A stretch of DNA of 64,000 nt from Pseudidiomarina gelatinasegens (GTDB lineage Bacteria > Pseudomonadota > Gammaproteobacteria > Enterobacterales > Alteromonadaceae), in contig NZ_RSFE01000002.1 of the NCBI RefSeq assembly GCF_004025325.1, positions 186,001 to 250,000 on the forward strand. Reading direction: 5' to 3'. The notes under the pieces were generated by a model. The model was not told the origin of the DNA, did no database searches, and worked only from the letters and a program-made list of their open reading frames with translations. Each line of letters opens with the position of its first letter. The first letter of the stretch is position 1. This document shows, piece by piece, positions 24,192 through 34,270 of this stretch. A program made the position numbers and the translations under genes.

Positions 24192-25475
24192 ATGCTAACA
24201 ACAGACGACCTTCGTTTTGATCGCGATCACATTTGGCACCCCTACACATCGCTCAACAACCCGCTGCCTGTTTATCCAATAGCTGGTGCCGACGGGTGTG
24301 AACTTATTCTCGATGACGGCACCCGACTGATCGATGGCATGTCCTCATGGTGGGCAGCAATCCATGGTTACAATCACCCGGTGTTAAATGCGGCAGCCAC
24401 CAAGCAAATTAGTAGCATGAGTCATGTCATGTTCGGTGGCATAACCCATCAGCCAGCCATTGATCTTTGCAGAAGCCTGTTGAATGTCGTCCCCAAAGGC
24501 CTCAACAAAGTATTTTTGGCTGACTCCGGCTCGGTATCCGTTGAAGTTGCAATAAAGATGGCGGTGCAATATTGGTTTAGCCGCAACCAGCCCGATAAAA
24601 ATCGCATGGCAACCATTCGGGGCGGTTATCATGGCGACACCTTTGCGGCGATGTCGGTATGTGACCCCGTTAATGGCATGCACAGCTTATTTAAAGGCAG
24701 TCTGCGCGAGCAACTCTTCGCGCCAACGCCAGAGATTGGCCCGGACGATACGTGGCACCCCGAAGCGTTATTGCCGCTGCAACAGCTTCTTGAAAACCAT
24801 CAGCACGAATTAGCAGCACTTATTCTGGAACCAATCGTTCAGGGTGCGGGAGGAATGCGTTTCTATCATCCAGAATATTTACGTGGTGCGCGTGAACTCT
24901 GCGATAAATACCAAGTGCTATTAATTGCGGACGAAATAGCGACAGGTTTCGGCCGCACGGGTAAACTCTTCGCTTGTGAACATGCAGACATCACGCCGGA
25001 CATTATGTGTATTGGTAAGGCGTTAACTGGGGGCTACCTCACGCAAGCGGCGGTACTGTGTACCAACACCGTCGCCGACAGCATTAGCGCAGGCCCGGCT
25101 GGTGGCACCTTCATGCATGGCCCAACCTTTATGGGCAATCCGCTCGCTTGCGCAATCGCTACTGCCAGCTTAAAACTGCTATTGGACAGCCCGTGGCAGC
25201 AACAGGTTCATGCCATTGAGGCACAGTTACGTACAGAACTTGCAGTGGCAAAAGCTTACCCACAGGTCGCTGACGTACGTTGCTTTGGCGCGATAGGCGT
25301 TATTGAAATGCATAAACCGATTGATGTTGCTAAGGCCCAGCGGCTGTGTGTCGATAATGGGGTATGGATTCGCCCCTTCGGTAAGCTTATTTATGTGATG
25401 CCGCCCTTCATAATTTCGTCATCACAATTGACACAATTAACCCAAACCATGTGCAGGCTTGCGGCATCTGCGTGA
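24192..25475 (+). CDS. bioA: Adenosylmethionine-8-amino-7-oxononanoate aminotransferase BioA
   Basis: Class III PLP aminotransferase converting 8-amino-7-oxononanoate to diaminopelargonate with SAM as amino donor. The 427-aa protein has WHPYTS at the N-terminus, the cofactor motif [14 protein letters not shown], and the lysine in [10 protein letters not shown]. It is transcribed away from bioBFCD, the classical bio arrangement; I see no convincing BirA operator in the shared intergenic region. Confidence 0.96.
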   Translation: MLTTDDLRFDRDHIWHPYTSLNNPLPVYPIAGADGCELILDDGTRLIDGMSSWWAAIHGYNHPVLNAAATKQISSMSHVMFGGITHQPAIDLCRSLLNVVPKGLNKVFLADSGSVSVEVAIKMAVQYWFSRNQPDKNRMATIRGGYHGDTFAAMSVCDPVNGMHSLFKGSLREQLFAPTPEIGPDDTWHPEALLPLQQLLENHQHELAALILEPIVQGAGGMRFYHPEYLRGARELCDKYQVLLIADEIATGFGRTGKLFACEHADITPDIMCIGKALTGGYLTQAAVLCTNTVADSISAGPAGGTFMHGPTFMGNPLACAIATASLKLLLDSPWQQQVHAIEAQLRTELAVAKAYPQVADVRCFGAIGVIEMHKPIDVAKAQRLCVDNGVWIRPFGKLIYVMPPFIISSSQLTQLTQTMCRLAASA

Positions 25476-25558
25476 TTTTCTCTTGAGTCTGACGCAAAGC
25501 AAGGTAACATATCAGCCTATTTTGTCTTTACACCCTAACTTACGGAGTTTGTAGGCCC

Positions 25559-26959
25559 ATGTCCTTCGCTACAATTGTCGATGTTTTATCGGGAAAAGTT
25601 GCCGTTGGTGATGAAGTGACTGTGCGCGGGTGGGTTCGTACCCGTCGCGACTCAAAAGCAGGCATTTCATTTATTAACGTGCATGATGGTTCGTGTTTTG
25701 ATCCAATTCAGGCGGTTGTCCCGAATAATCTCGATAATTATGAGAGCGAAGTGCTTAAGTTGACGACAGGCTGCAGTGTCGCCGTTACCGGCACCGTGGC
25801 AGAATCAGCTGGCAAAGGTCAAAGCTTCGAAATTCAGGCGACTGGGCTGCATGTCTACGGTTTTGTTGAAGACCCTGACACTTACCCGATGTCACCAAAG
25901 CCACACTCTATGGAATACCTGCGTGAATTTGCGCATTTACGTCCGCGCACCAATATCACCGGTGCTGTAATGCGGGTTCGTAACTGCCTATCGCAAGCAT
26001 TACATCGTTTCTTCCATGAACGCGGCTACCTCTGGGTGGCAACCCCTATTATTACAGCATCTGATGCCGAAGGTGCTGGCGAACTGTTCCGTGTTTCTAC
26101 GTTAGACATGATGAACTTACCGCGCACGGAAGCAGGTCAGATTGATTACAGCAAAGACTTTTTTGGTAAAGAAGCCTTCCTCACTGTTTCTGGCCAGCTA
26201 AACGGTGAGACCTACGCTTGTGCCTTAAGCAAAATTTATACCTTTGGCCCTACTTTTCGCGCTGAAAACTCGAACACCAGCCGCCATTTGGCTGAGTTCT
26301 GGATGGTCGAGCCTGAAGTTGCGTTTGCTGACTTAAACGACATCGCTTACTTGGCTGAAGATATGCTGAAGTATTGTATCAATGCGGTACTTGAAGAACG
26401 GGCGGATGACATGGCGTTTTTCCAACAGCGCGTGGATAAAAATGTACTTGATCGTCTGAATCATGTGGTTAGCAACAAGTTTGTGCATATGGATTATACC
26501 GACGCGGTGGAGATTCTGCAGAACTGCGGTAAAAAGTTTGAGTACCCCGTAGAATGGGGTACTGATTTACAGTCAGAACACGAACGTTATTTAGCTGAAG
26601 AGCACGTCGGTGCGCCTATTGTGCTGAAAAACTATCCGAAAGACATCAAAGCGTTTTACATGCGCCAAAATGATGATGGTAAAACTGTTGCAGCAATGGA
26701 CGTATTGGCACCGGGTATTGGCGAAATTATCGGCGGCAGCGCACGTGAAGAGCGCCTGGAGCGTCTCGACGCTCGTATGACGGAGCTCGGCCTACCGATT
26801 GAAGATTACAGCTGGTATCGTGACCTGCGTCGCTATGGCACCGCTCCACATGCTGGTTTTGGGCTCGGTTTTGAACGCTTGGTTACCTATGTAACCGGCA
26901 TGGGTAACATCCGTGATGTGATTCCATTCCCGCGGGCACCAAAGTCTGCTGAATTTTAG
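25559..26959 (+). CDS. asnS: Asparaginyl-tRNA synthetase
   Basis: Class IIb synthetase of 466 aa. The N-terminal OB fold binds the anticodon ([14 protein letters not shown], about 21-35). The catalytic domain shows motif 2 ([21 protein letters not shown]) and motif 3 ([10 protein letters not shown]). A strong factor-independent terminator follows 14 bases after the stop. Confidence 0.97.
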   Translation: MSFATIVDVLSGKVAVGDEVTVRGWVRTRRDSKAGISFINVHDGSCFDPIQAVVPNNLDNYESEVLKLTTGCSVAVTGTVAESAGKGQSFEIQATGLHVYGFVEDPDTYPMSPKPHSMEYLREFAHLRPRTNITGAVMRVRNCLSQALHRFFHERGYLWVATPIITASDAEGAGELFRVSTLDMMNLPRTEAGQIDYSKDFFGKEAFLTVSGQLNGETYACALSKIYTFGPTFRAENSNTSRHLAEFWMVEPEVAFADLNDIAYLAEDMLKYCINAVLEERADDMAFFQQRVDKNVLDRLNHVVSNKFVHMDYTDAVEILQNCGKKFEYPVEWGTDLQSEHERYLAEEHVGAPIVLKNYPKDIKAFYMRQNDDGKTVAAMDVLAPGIGEIIGGSAREERLERLDARMTELGLPIEDYSWYRDLRRYGTAPHAGFGLGFERLVTYVTGMGNIRDVIPFPRAPKSAEF

Positions 26960-26973
26960 TTATCAACACGCAT

Positions 26974-27000
26974 AAAAAAACCAGCTTCGGCTGGTTTTTT
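26974..27000 (+). terminator. Rho-independent terminator of asnS
   Basis: CCAGC (26981-26985), a TTCG tetraloop and GCTGG (26990-26994) form the core stem, extended by A7 on the left pairing with T6 on the right. It can work on both strands, so it also protects the convergent nitroreductase gene. Confidence 0.93.
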
Positions 27001-27006
27001 ATTACC

Positions 27007-27558
27007 TTATTCAGGAAAACGAACTTTGCTTTGGATATCTTTATCGGGCTTTATTGGCGTAGGAACCGCCGGCGTACCCACGTAGAGAAAACCAACAATG
27101 GCATCATCCGGTGACAAACCAAGCTCGCCCTTTACCTGTTCATCTTCTGCAAACCAGCCCGTGCGCCAAATCGCGCCAAGCCCCTGCGCAAAGGCTGCTT
27201 GCTGCATAAGTAATGCGGTGCAAGCTGCACTCGCTAACTGCTCATCGCGCGGCACTTTATCGTGAGGTTGATACTTCATTGCAACCGCAATAACTAAGGG
27301 CGCCCGTAACGGCAGTTGACTTGCCTGCACCACCTGAGCTTCGGCCAAACCTTTCTCTGCAGACGCGCGCTGAAACACTTGACCCAGCTGTTGCCTGTTG
27401 CTGCCTTCATAAACAATAAACTCATAGGGCATCAAGGCCATATGATCAGGCGCCCGGCCCGCGGCCTTTAGCATCAAGTTAAACTGTTCTGAAGTTGGGC
27501 CAGGTTCTATAAGACGTGGCATGGATGAACGTTGTGTAAGCAGTTCCAGAGCGTGCAT
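27007..27558 (-). CDS. ydjA: Nitroreductase-family protein, YdjA-like
   Basis: A 183-aa FMN-dependent nitroreductase-fold protein with the same length as E. coli YdjA. Motifs include RSSMPRL for FMN phosphate, GRAPDHMALMPYEFIV, and GLGAIWRTGWFAED near the C-terminus. The natural substrate is unknown. I choose ATG 27558 because GAGGA lies just upstream; the longer in-frame start is not conserved. Confidence 0.88.
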   Translation of the reverse strand: MHALELLTQRSSMPRLIEPGPTSEQFNLMLKAAGRAPDHMALMPYEFIVYEGSNRQQLGQVFQRASAEKGLAEAQVVQASQLPLRAPLVIAVAMKYQPHDKVPRDEQLASAACTALLMQQAAFAQGLGAIWRTGWFAEDEQVKGELGLSPDDAIVGFLYVGTPAVPTPIKPDKDIQSKVRFPE

Positions 27559-27709
27559 AAAATCCTCAAGGCAATGAAGCAAAGCGACAGATTTGTTTGA
27601 ACAGCTAGCTTAGCAAATGATCACGCTCTGTTACATTGTCTTACTGGTTTCTGAGAAAATTCTACTGTAATCTTCATGGCATCTGTCATTAAATTTGGGA
27701 TTCCTACGT

Positions 27710-29563
27710 ATGAGCGGGACTGCTTCGGTATTCAAGAAACTCTTCGGCCTGATAAACACGATTCGCAAAATCATTGTGAATATCGTGTTTTTTATCGTTC
27801 TTATTATTGTCATCAGCTTATTTGCAGCTGACGAAGAGCCGATTCGTGTGCCAGACAACGGTGTACTGGTTCTAGAACTAAATGGTCGTTTAGTTGAAGA
27901 AAAAACATGGGTTGATCCAGTCGATGCGTTTTTTGACGAAATGCTCGGCGGCAGCGGTGCCCCAGCAGAAGTTTTAGTGAACGACGTGGTAAGCGCAATT
28001 GAAAATGCGGCAACCGATGATCGAATTAGCGGTATCCAGCTAAATATAAGCAGTTTTGCGGGTGGCGGTCTCAACAAAATGCAAGTACTGGGCGAGGCGT
28101 TAGCGCAGTTCCGCGAAACCGGCAAACCGGTAATGACCTATGCCGACGCGTATTCGCAAGATCAGTATTACGTCGCAGCTCATGCCGATAAAATCTATCT
28201 GAATCCGCTCGGCATGCTTATGTTTGAAGGCTATGGGTCATATCGCCTGTATTTCCAAGAGCTGCTCGAAAAACTAAAAATCAGCACCCACGTATTTAAG
28301 GTTGGTGCCTATAAGTCAGCAGTAGAGCCTTACACGCGTAATGATATGTCTGAGCAAGCACGTGAAGCCAATAAGATGCTGTATGACGAACTTTGGCAGA
28401 CCTATATTAATGACTTAGCCGAACTGCGTGACATTGATACCCGTATGCTCTCTGGCGACATCAATGACTTTTTAGCAGCTATTGAACAGCACGATAACGA
28501 TTTTGCCAAAATGGCAGTGGCCACTGGCTTGGTTGATGCACTGTATTCGCGCGAACAATTCCGCCAAGAAATGATTACCCTCACCGGCTTGGATAAAGAC
28601 GAGAAAAGCTGGCGCAAAATTGATCATGAAGATTATTTAGAGTCGCTCAATGGTCAAGCTTATTCAGCGGAAGAAACTGACCGCGCCAATATCGCTGTGG
28701 TGGTCGCACGTGGTGTTATTGTCGATGGCCATCAGAAACCAGGTTCAATTGGCGGTGATAGCACAGCTGAATTATTACGCAAAGCGCGCCTTGATGATCA
28801 AGTGAAAGCCGTGGTGTTGCGTATCGATAGCCCAGGCGGTAGCGGTTTTGCTTCTGAAGTTATTCGTCAGGAATTACTTGAACTGCAAAAAGCTGGCAAG
28901 CCAGTTATCGCATCCATGAGCAGCGTTGCGGCTTCTGGCGGTTATTGGATTGCGGCGAGCGCCGATGAAATCTGGGCGTCACCATCAACCATTACCGGCT
29001 CCATTGGCGTGTTTGGTATGTTCTTTACTATCGAAAACTCCCTGGCTGAAATTGGTGTTTACAACGACGGTTACCACACCACTAACCTGCCGGTATTGGA
29101 CATCACACGCGGCCTCGACGATGCGGCAAAACAAATGGTGCAACTAACCATCGAGAAATTCTATCGTGATTTCGTTGGTATGGTTGCTGAAAGTCGCGAT
29201 ATGACCTACGACGCCGTGCATCAAGTGGCGCAAGGTCGTGTATGGACTGGCGCTCAAGCGCAGAAGTTCGGCTTAGTTGATAAACTTGGTGAGCTTGATG
29301 ATGCCATTCGTGCAGCAGCCGAGTTTGCAGATATTGTTGAGTATGACGTGCAAGTTATTGAGCCTGAATTGTCGGTTCGCGAACAGTTCATGCGTGACTT
29401 ATTTGGTCAGGCCAGCTTGATTTTACCAAGCTCACTTGTCGAGAAAAATCACTCACCGATTGAAATGCAATTGCAACGTGTTTGGCAGGAAGTTAAATTA
29501 GTCGACAAATTTAACGATCCAAACGGTGTTTATGCACTGTGCGAACTCTGTCCACTACGGTAA
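27710..29563 (+). CDS. sppA: Signal peptide peptidase SppA (protease IV)
   Basis: A 617-aa S49 protease that degrades cleaved signal peptides at the membrane. One N-terminal transmembrane segment (about residues 18-40) precedes two tandem ClpP-like domains. The Lys of the Ser-Lys dyad is in KVGAYKSAVEPYTR, and the nucleophile serine is in SSVAASGGYWIAA of the second half. Full length, like E. coli SppA (618 aa). ATG 27710 is preferred to the TTG 15 bases upstream. ansA follows after three bases. Confidence 0.95.
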   Translation: MSGTASVFKKLFGLINTIRKIIVNIVFFIVLIIVISLFAADEEPIRVPDNGVLVLELNGRLVEEKTWVDPVDAFFDEMLGGSGAPAEVLVNDVVSAIENAATDDRISGIQLNISSFAGGGLNKMQVLGEALAQFRETGKPVMTYADAYSQDQYYVAAHADKIYLNPLGMLMFEGYGSYRLYFQELLEKLKISTHVFKVGAYKSAVEPYTRNDMSEQAREANKMLYDELWQTYINDLAELRDIDTRMLSGDINDFLAAIEQHDNDFAKMAVATGLVDALYSREQFRQEMITLTGLDKDEKSWRKIDHEDYLESLNGQAYSAEETDRANIAVVVARGVIVDGHQKPGSIGGDSTAELLRKARLDDQVKAVVLRIDSPGGSGFASEVIRQELLELQKAGKPVIASMSSVAASGGYWIAASADEIWASPSTITGSIGVFGMFFTIENSLAEIGVYNDGYHTTNLPVLDITRGLDDAAKQMVQLTIEKFYRDFVGMVAESRDMTYDAVHQVAQGRVWTGAQAQKFGLVDKLGELDDAIRAAAEFADIVEYDVQVIEPELSVREQFMRDLFGQASLILPSSLVEKNHSPIEMQLQRVWQEVKLVDKFNDPNGVYALCELCPLR

Positions 29564-29566
29564 TTC

Positions 29567-30577
29567 ATGACTAAAAAACGTATTTATGTCGCCTACACAG
29601 GCGGCACCATAGGAATGCAAAAATCGGCACAGGGATACATTCCTGTGCCCGGTTTTTTAACCGAATGTGTTCAGCGTATGCCCGAGTTTTATCGCGAGGA
29701 AATGCCTGAATTCACCATTCATGAATACACCCCTTTAATGGATTCATCGGACATGTCGCCAGCCGACTGGCAGCACATTGCCGAAGACATCCGCAGCCAT
29801 TACAGCGACTACGACGGTTTTGTCATTCTCCACGGAACCGACACCATGGCCTACACAGCCTCAGCGCTGTCGTTTATGTTCGAAAACCTAGCCAAGCCGG
29901 TAATTATTACCGGGTCTCAGATTCCACTTGCTGCGCTACGCTCGGATGGTCAAACGAATCTACTCAATGCCTTGTACATTGCAGCAAATTATCCAATTCA
30001 CGAAGTCGGTCTGTTTTTTAACAACATACTGTACCGCGGCAATCGTGCTACAAAAGCTGACGCTAATGGGTTTAATGCATTTGATTCGCCAAATTTTTCA
30101 CCGTTATTGCGGGCTGGTATCCAAATATCCGTTGAAGCTGGTGAAGTGAATGCGTTGGGTCATGAACCATTACGTCTTACTCCAGTAACCCCACAGGCTA
30201 TTGGTGTGGTCACCTTATACCCAGGCATCTCGGCCGCTATTTTTGATAATATGCTCCAACAGCCTGTTAAAGCGCTAATCATGCAAAGTTACGGTGTGGG
30301 TAATGCCCCACAAGACCCGCAGCTTTTAGCGAGCTTGCGGCGTGCAATTGAACAAGGTACGGTAGTGCTCAATTGCACCCAATGCTTCAAAGGTAAAGTG
30401 AACATGGGCGGTTACGCAACGGGCAACGCACTGGCACAAGTGGGCGTAGTCAGTGGTCATGACATGACTGTTGAAGCTGCTTTAACCAAACTTCATTACC
30501 TGTTGTCTCAAGACTTGTCGCAATCAGAGATCAATAACCTATTAGAAACCAACTTACGCGGTGAGTTGACCGCTTAA
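29567..30577 (+). CDS. ansA: Cytoplasmic L-asparaginase I
   Basis: Hydrolyses asparagine to aspartate and ammonia. The 336-aa protein has both threonine motifs of the family (YTGGTIGM near residue 10 and HGTDTMAYTASAL near 90). It has no signal peptide, which fits the cytoplasmic type I enzyme. It lies three bases after sppA and 38 before the symporter gene, a probable operon linking peptide, amino-acid breakdown and uptake. sppA-ansA adjacency is also seen in E. coli. Confidence 0.94.
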   Translation: MTKKRIYVAYTGGTIGMQKSAQGYIPVPGFLTECVQRMPEFYREEMPEFTIHEYTPLMDSSDMSPADWQHIAEDIRSHYSDYDGFVILHGTDTMAYTASALSFMFENLAKPVIITGSQIPLAALRSDGQTNLLNALYIAANYPIHEVGLFFNNILYRGNRATKADANGFNAFDSPNFSPLLRAGIQISVEAGEVNALGHEPLRLTPVTPQAIGVVTLYPGISAAIFDNMLQQPVKALIMQSYGVGNAPQDPQLLASLRRAIEQGTVVLNCTQCFKGKVNMGGYATGNALAQVGVVSGHDMTVEAALTKLHYLLSQDLSQSEINNLLETNLRGELTA

Positions 30578-30615
30578 GTTGCTCGTCCATTAAAACAACA
30601 ATAAGAAATAGAAAA

Positions 30616-31959
30616 ATGGCCCTAAAATCTCCTGCTTTTTCATCGCGAATTGGATTTATTCTAGCTGCTGCGGGCTCTGCCGTCGGTGTAGGTAACATAT
30701 GGGGGTTTCCAACCCAAGCCGCACAAAATGGCGGTGGTGCGTTCTTATTGGTTTATCTACTCATGGTTGCCCTACTCGCTTATCCAATGTTAGTTGCTGA
30801 ATTAACCATTGGCCGTATGCGTCAACGCAACCCGGTAGAGGCGCTGCGCGCACTCAGCGACAAACCGTTTTGGCGTAATTTCGGTGCGCTTACCGGAATT
30901 GTTGGCCTTGTGGTTTTGTCGCTCATATTGAGCTTCTATGCAATTGTGTCAGGTTGGCTTCTGGCATTTATGTTCGCGCCGTTAGCCGAACTAATGGGCT
31001 TTACTGCAGCAGCAACTTGGTTGACCGACTTTAGCGTGCAGCGCAACATGATCATGATGGTACTGTTTCTAGTACTCACCGTGCACGTTGTTCGCTCAGG
31101 CGTAACCGATGGTATCGAGCGATGGTCACGCCGCTTAATGCCGTTGTTGTTTGTTTTATTAATAGCTATGGCACTCTATATTCTTACGCTTCCAGGCGCT
31201 ATTGATGGCTTAAAGATGTACCTGACACCTGACTTTGAACAGGTCACCAACCCCAATCTCATTATTCGTGCCATGGGCCAAGCATTTTTCTCGCTCAGTT
31301 TGGGTGTATGTTGCATGATGACCTACGGTGCTTATTTATCAAAAGACGAGCATTTACCGCGCACCGCAGGTTGGGTTGCTGGGCTTGATACCTCAGTCGC
31401 ATTTTTGGCGGGCCTCTTGATCCTACCAGCAATGTTCGCTGCACAAGAACTAGGCGTTGAAATCTACGATCAAGCCGGTCAACTGCTTTCCAGTGACACG
31501 CTGGTATTCAACGTACTACCGGCAATGTTCGAATCGATGGGCTATGTCGGTTTATGGGTGGGTCTCGCGTTTTTCGCGTTGATGGTCATTGCCGCAATCA
31601 CCTCATCCATTTCTATGTTAGAAGCACCGGTTAATGCATTGGTTGAAGAAACCGGGCAGTCTCGTGCCCAAATGGTTTGGGTGGTAGGTGCAACAATTGG
31701 CTTAATTTCGTCGTTAATCATTTACAATTTTTCAGCCTTGTTCGGTGCGGTAGTGACACTTACAACCGTATACATGCAACCCCTACTCGCACTCATCTTT
31801 GGTCTGCTATTAACTTGGGTACTGCGTCAAAACTATTTACTGAAAGCCCTGCAAGACGGCGCGCCAGAAATGGAATCAAGTTGGTTTTGGAAAATCTGGC
31901 CATGGTACGTGAAGTTTATATGCCCAGTATTGATTTTACTGGTTATCTGGCGTGGCTAA
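30616..31959 (+). CDS. Neurotransmitter:sodium symporter family transporter (LeuT-like)
   Basis: A 447-aa integral membrane protein with about 11-12 transmembrane helices. The NSS signature is clear at the N-terminus: RIGFILAAAGSAVGVGNIWGFP, with the unwound TM1 that binds substrate and Na+, followed by NGGGAFLLVYL. The substrate is probably an amino acid; tryptophan, leucine or tyrosine transporters exist in the family and I cannot tell which applies. It is co-directional with sppA-ansA. No U-rich terminator exists on this strand after it. Confidence 0.9.
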   Translation: MALKSPAFSSRIGFILAAAGSAVGVGNIWGFPTQAAQNGGGAFLLVYLLMVALLAYPMLVAELTIGRMRQRNPVEALRALSDKPFWRNFGALTGIVGLVVLSLILSFYAIVSGWLLAFMFAPLAELMGFTAAATWLTDFSVQRNMIMMVLFLVLTVHVVRSGVTDGIERWSRRLMPLLFVLLIAMALYILTLPGAIDGLKMYLTPDFEQVTNPNLIIRAMGQAFFSLSLGVCCMMTYGAYLSKDEHLPRTAGWVAGLDTSVAFLAGLLILPAMFAAQELGVEIYDQAGQLLSSDTLVFNVLPAMFESMGYVGLWVGLAFFALMVIAAITSSISMLEAPVNALVEETGQSRAQMVWVVGATIGLISSLIIYNFSALFGAVVTLTTVYMQPLLALIFGLLLTWVLRQNYLLKALQDGAPEMESSWFWKIWPWYVKFICPVLILLVIWRG

Positions 31960-31988
31960 GTCTCTATAAAATCAGCTGACATTCGTAA

Positions 31989-32026
31989 TAAAAAAAGGCT
32001 CGGGACCAATCCAAGTTGTCCCGAGC
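31989..32026 (-). terminator. Rho-independent terminator on the minus strand
   Basis: GCTCGGGAC (31998-32006) pairs with GTCCCGAGC (32018-32026) across an 11-base loop. A7 at 31991-31996 and its neighbours give a U-run only for minus-strand transcripts. It lies 120 bases beyond the tatD stop. It could end the tatD operon, the candidate small RNA, or both. Confidence 0.85.
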
Positions 32027-32083
32027 TCAGGGGAATGGCTCAAGGGATTGAGCCGTGCGCTAACTCGATAAATGTCGAGGGTA
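31989..32083 (-). ncRNA. Candidate small RNA (or tatD 3' UTR-derived RNA)
   Basis: Three hairpins stand in a row on the minus strand: CTCGA/TCGAG (32064-32079), a perfect 7-bp stem with 4-base loop (32037-32054), and the terminator stem (31998-32026) with its U-run. A promoter-like pair lies just upstream: TTCGCA (32113-32118), 17 bases, TACAAT (32090-32095). Initiation near 32083 would give an RNA of about 95 nt. It contains no convincing ORF. I do not recognise it as a known sRNA. It may instead be the 3' UTR of tatD. Confidence 0.45.
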
Positions 32084-32089
32084 AGATTT

Positions 32090-32118
32090 ATTGTAGACAT
32101 AAATTTACCAAATGCGAA
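32090..32118 (-). promoter_or_regulatory. Putative promoter for the candidate small RNA
   Basis: The minus strand reads TTCGCA (4/6 to the -35 consensus), a 17-base spacer, and TACAAT (5/6 to the -10 consensus), between the tatD stop and the hairpin cluster. A promoter here would be pointless for tatD itself, which ends upstream of it. Confidence 0.4.
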
Positions 32119-32145
32119 TTTTTTGTGTAAAAAACGTACAAAAAA

Positions 32146-32928
32146 TTATTTGCGCACGTGCTTAAACAATGAATAAAAGTTTTGCGTCGTAACTTTTGCC
32201 ACTTCAGCGAGGCTCAAACCTTTCACGTCCGCGACGCATTTAGCTACATCAACCACATAAGCTGGCTGATTTTCTTTGCCACGGTGCGGCACCGGTGCTA
32301 ACCAAGGGCTGTCCGTTTCAATTAACAATCGCTCTAGCGGTAATGCCTGCACCACTTCGCGCAGTTCGGTCGCGTTACGAAACGATGCTATGCCCGATAT
32401 CGAAATATAGAAATCAAGATGTTCAATGGCCTGCTGCGCCATTTCAAGTGATTCAGTGAAGCAGTGTAAAACGCCTCCACAGCGCTGCGCCTGTCCCTCA
32501 CGTAACATCGCAATGGTGTCCTCACGCGCATCTCGAGTATGAATGATCAACGGTTTATCAAGCTCATTTGCGAGTTCAATATGGTACGCAAAGCTATCTT
32601 GCTGAATAGGACGGCTCTCCGGATCGTAAAAATAATCCAAACCCGTTTCGCCAATGGCAACTACTTCCGGCTCTGCAGCCCATTTACGTAACTGGTTGCG
32701 GTCAAGCGGATGCTTAGCAACGTACAACGGATGCACACCGCAGGAAATACTTACATCTGGGAAATCAGCAACTTGGTTGCGCATGGCAGGAAAATCATCA
32801 AGGGTCACGCCAATACAAAGCATGTGCTCTACTTTTGCTGCGCGCGCAGCTTGAACAATTTTAGAAAATTGCCCATCGAAATTTTTTAGGTCTATTTTGT
32901 CAAGATGACAATGGGAATCGACAAACAC
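32146..32928 (-). CDS. ycfH: TatD-family metal-dependent hydrolase (YcfH)
   Basis: A 260-aa TIM-barrel hydrolase of the TatD DNase family. The metal ligands are visible: VDSHCHLD at the N-terminus, GETGLDYFY, IIHTRDA, HCFTES and ETDSPWLAP. The holB-pilZ-tatD position identifies it as the YcfH type. The family has 3'-exonuclease or D-aminoacyl-tRNA deacylase-like activities, unresolved for this member. It is the last gene of the long minus-strand block. Confidence 0.92.
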   Translation of the reverse strand: MFVDSHCHLDKIDLKNFDGQFSKIVQAARAAKVEHMLCIGVTLDDFPAMRNQVADFPDVSISCGVHPLYVAKHPLDRNQLRKWAAEPEVVAIGETGLDYFYDPESRPIQQDSFAYHIELANELDKPLIIHTRDAREDTIAMLREGQAQRCGGVLHCFTESLEMAQQAIEHLDFYISISGIASFRNATELREVVQALPLERLLIETDSPWLAPVPHRGKENQPAYVVDVAKCVADVKGLSLAEVAKVTTQNFYSLFKHVRK

Positions 32929-32948
32929 AACAACTCCTCTAGGATGTC

Positions 32949-33311
32949 TTACATGGTGGCGGTTGGCGTGCCCGTATTACCTATCGCAGCAAGCTTCGAT
33001 TCAATCATATTTTTCAGCATCGCTTTATCATCGATAAACTGAACGCCAACGCCCTGTTGCTCTGGGCGCCCCGGCTTTGATGGAGCTAACCAGACGACTT
33101 TGCACTTCACAAAAACCGAATTTTGTTCACCAAACAAACGTACCTCCAACAGAAATTCATCACCATTTTTCAGAGGTTCATCTGTTGTTAGAAACAAGCC
33201 CCCACCTTTGATAAATGGCATGTAATAGCGCCGCAGCTGGGCTTCAGTGCCCAACACGATACGTTTTTTCGGTAACGCGGCCTCTGCTTGTGCTACGGTT
33301 TGTGTTTCCAT
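32949..33311 (-). CDS. pilZ: PilZ domain protein, type IV pilus PilZ type
   Basis: About 120 aa. The sequence RRYYMPFIKGGGLFLTT and the C-terminal GVGVQFID match P. aeruginosa PilZ, which also lies next to holB. Like that protein it lacks the RxxxR and D/NxSxxG motifs needed for c-di-GMP binding: the second motif is replaced by FIKGGG. It therefore probably acts through protein partners in type IV pilus assembly. The start is either ATG 33311 or GTG 33320; both overlap holB's 3' end. Confidence 0.88.
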   Translation of the reverse strand: METQTVAQAEAALPKKRIVLGTEAQLRRYYMPFIKGGGLFLTTDEPLKNGDEFLLEVRLFGEQNSVFVKCKVVWLAPSKPGRPEQQGVGVQFIDDKAMLKNMIESKLAAIGNTGTPTATM

Positions 33312-34258
33312 TGTAACCACTGTTGTTGTAATAGTAATGGTACGTTTAAGCCAGCTTGTTCACTTGTTGTTTTGCGCAAATTGTAACATAAAGCAAGCCA
33401 AGCATTGATTTCAGCAACGGTTATCTGTTCTCTTTGCAGCCAATCGACAGCGAGTTGATAGCTGCCCGGAAATCTTAAGCGCTGCTGTGCAACGCGTTGT
33501 TTAATCCGAATTAACTCATGCAACCATGCTTCGCTTGCATCGAGCCAGCCAGCCCAATCACTCTTAGTTGGCAAAGGCCACTTGCTATCTACGCAACAAG
33601 CCTGAGCCAAACGCCCAACATAGTCAATGTTATCACTAACTTCGCCTTTTAATGCGGCAAGAGCATGTAAAGGTGCACCTAAAAACTGTTGGCTACGCAA
33701 TTGCTCTTCAGGCGTTAAACTGCGTCCTAATTGTTGCACCAGCCACGCTTCAATCTCCGGCCAGCTCGGCTCATTTAATGTGTGCAGCCGCATGCGACTG
33801 CGAATCGTTGGCAACAGCGCACTGGTACGCTCAGGGCTCAAGATAATATACGTGTTTGCGGTAGGTTCTTCGAGTGTTTTTAACAGCGCGTTTGCAGCTT
33901 CTGTGGTCATGCGTTCGGCATTTTTTATCCAAGCCACTTTTGCACCATGCTGGCTTGCTGTCTGCTGCAATGCCTGAGTGAGCTCACGAATTTTATCCAC
34001 GCCGATGGCACGATTATCCTCGCTACGAAGCACGTAGTAGTCTGGGTGTGTTTCAGATTGAACCAGCAAGCAGCTTTTACAGCGCCCACAAGCACGTTGT
34101 GTTGGTTGTAAACACAACAAATAATGCGCCAAGGCTTGGGTGTATGCCTCAGCCCCCAAACCTTCACGTGCTGGAATGCAATGTGCATGACCAAAGCGTT
34201 GTTGCTGGTAATCTGAAACAACCTGCCGCCACGATTCACGCAACCAAGGTAAACTCAT
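33293..34258 (-). CDS. holB: DNA polymerase III delta' subunit HolB
   Basis: A clamp-loader subunit of 321 aa. It has the zinc-binding cysteines CGRCKSC after a first cysteine at CLQP, the ALLKTLEEP helix, and sensor-1 region YIILSPERTSALLPTIRSR. The usual SRC motif reads SRM here, the arginine being kept. The N-terminal P-loop is degenerate, as expected for delta'. It is 12 bases downstream of tmk, and its end overlaps pilZ. Confidence 0.92.
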   Translation of the reverse strand: MSLPWLRESWRQVVSDYQQQRFGHAHCIPAREGLGAEAYTQALAHYLLCLQPTQRACGRCKSCLLVQSETHPDYYVLRSEDNRAIGVDKIRELTQALQQTASQHGAKVAWIKNAERMTTEAANALLKTLEEPTANTYIILSPERTSALLPTIRSRMRLHTLNEPSWPEIEAWLVQQLGRSLTPEEQLRSQQFLGAPLHALAALKGEVSDNIDYVGRLAQACCVDSKWPLPTKSDWAGWLDASEAWLHELIRIKQRVAQQRLRFPGSYQLAVDWLQREQITVAEINAWLALCYNLRKTTSEQAGLNVPLLLQQQWLQWKHKP

Positions 34259-34270
34259 GTCGCCTCTGCG

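Noticed and set aside
32949-33320. A c-di-GMP receptor role for the PilZ-domain protein
   Set aside because: The RxxxR and D/NxSxxG motifs are missing; it matches the non-binding PilZ of type IV pilus assembly.
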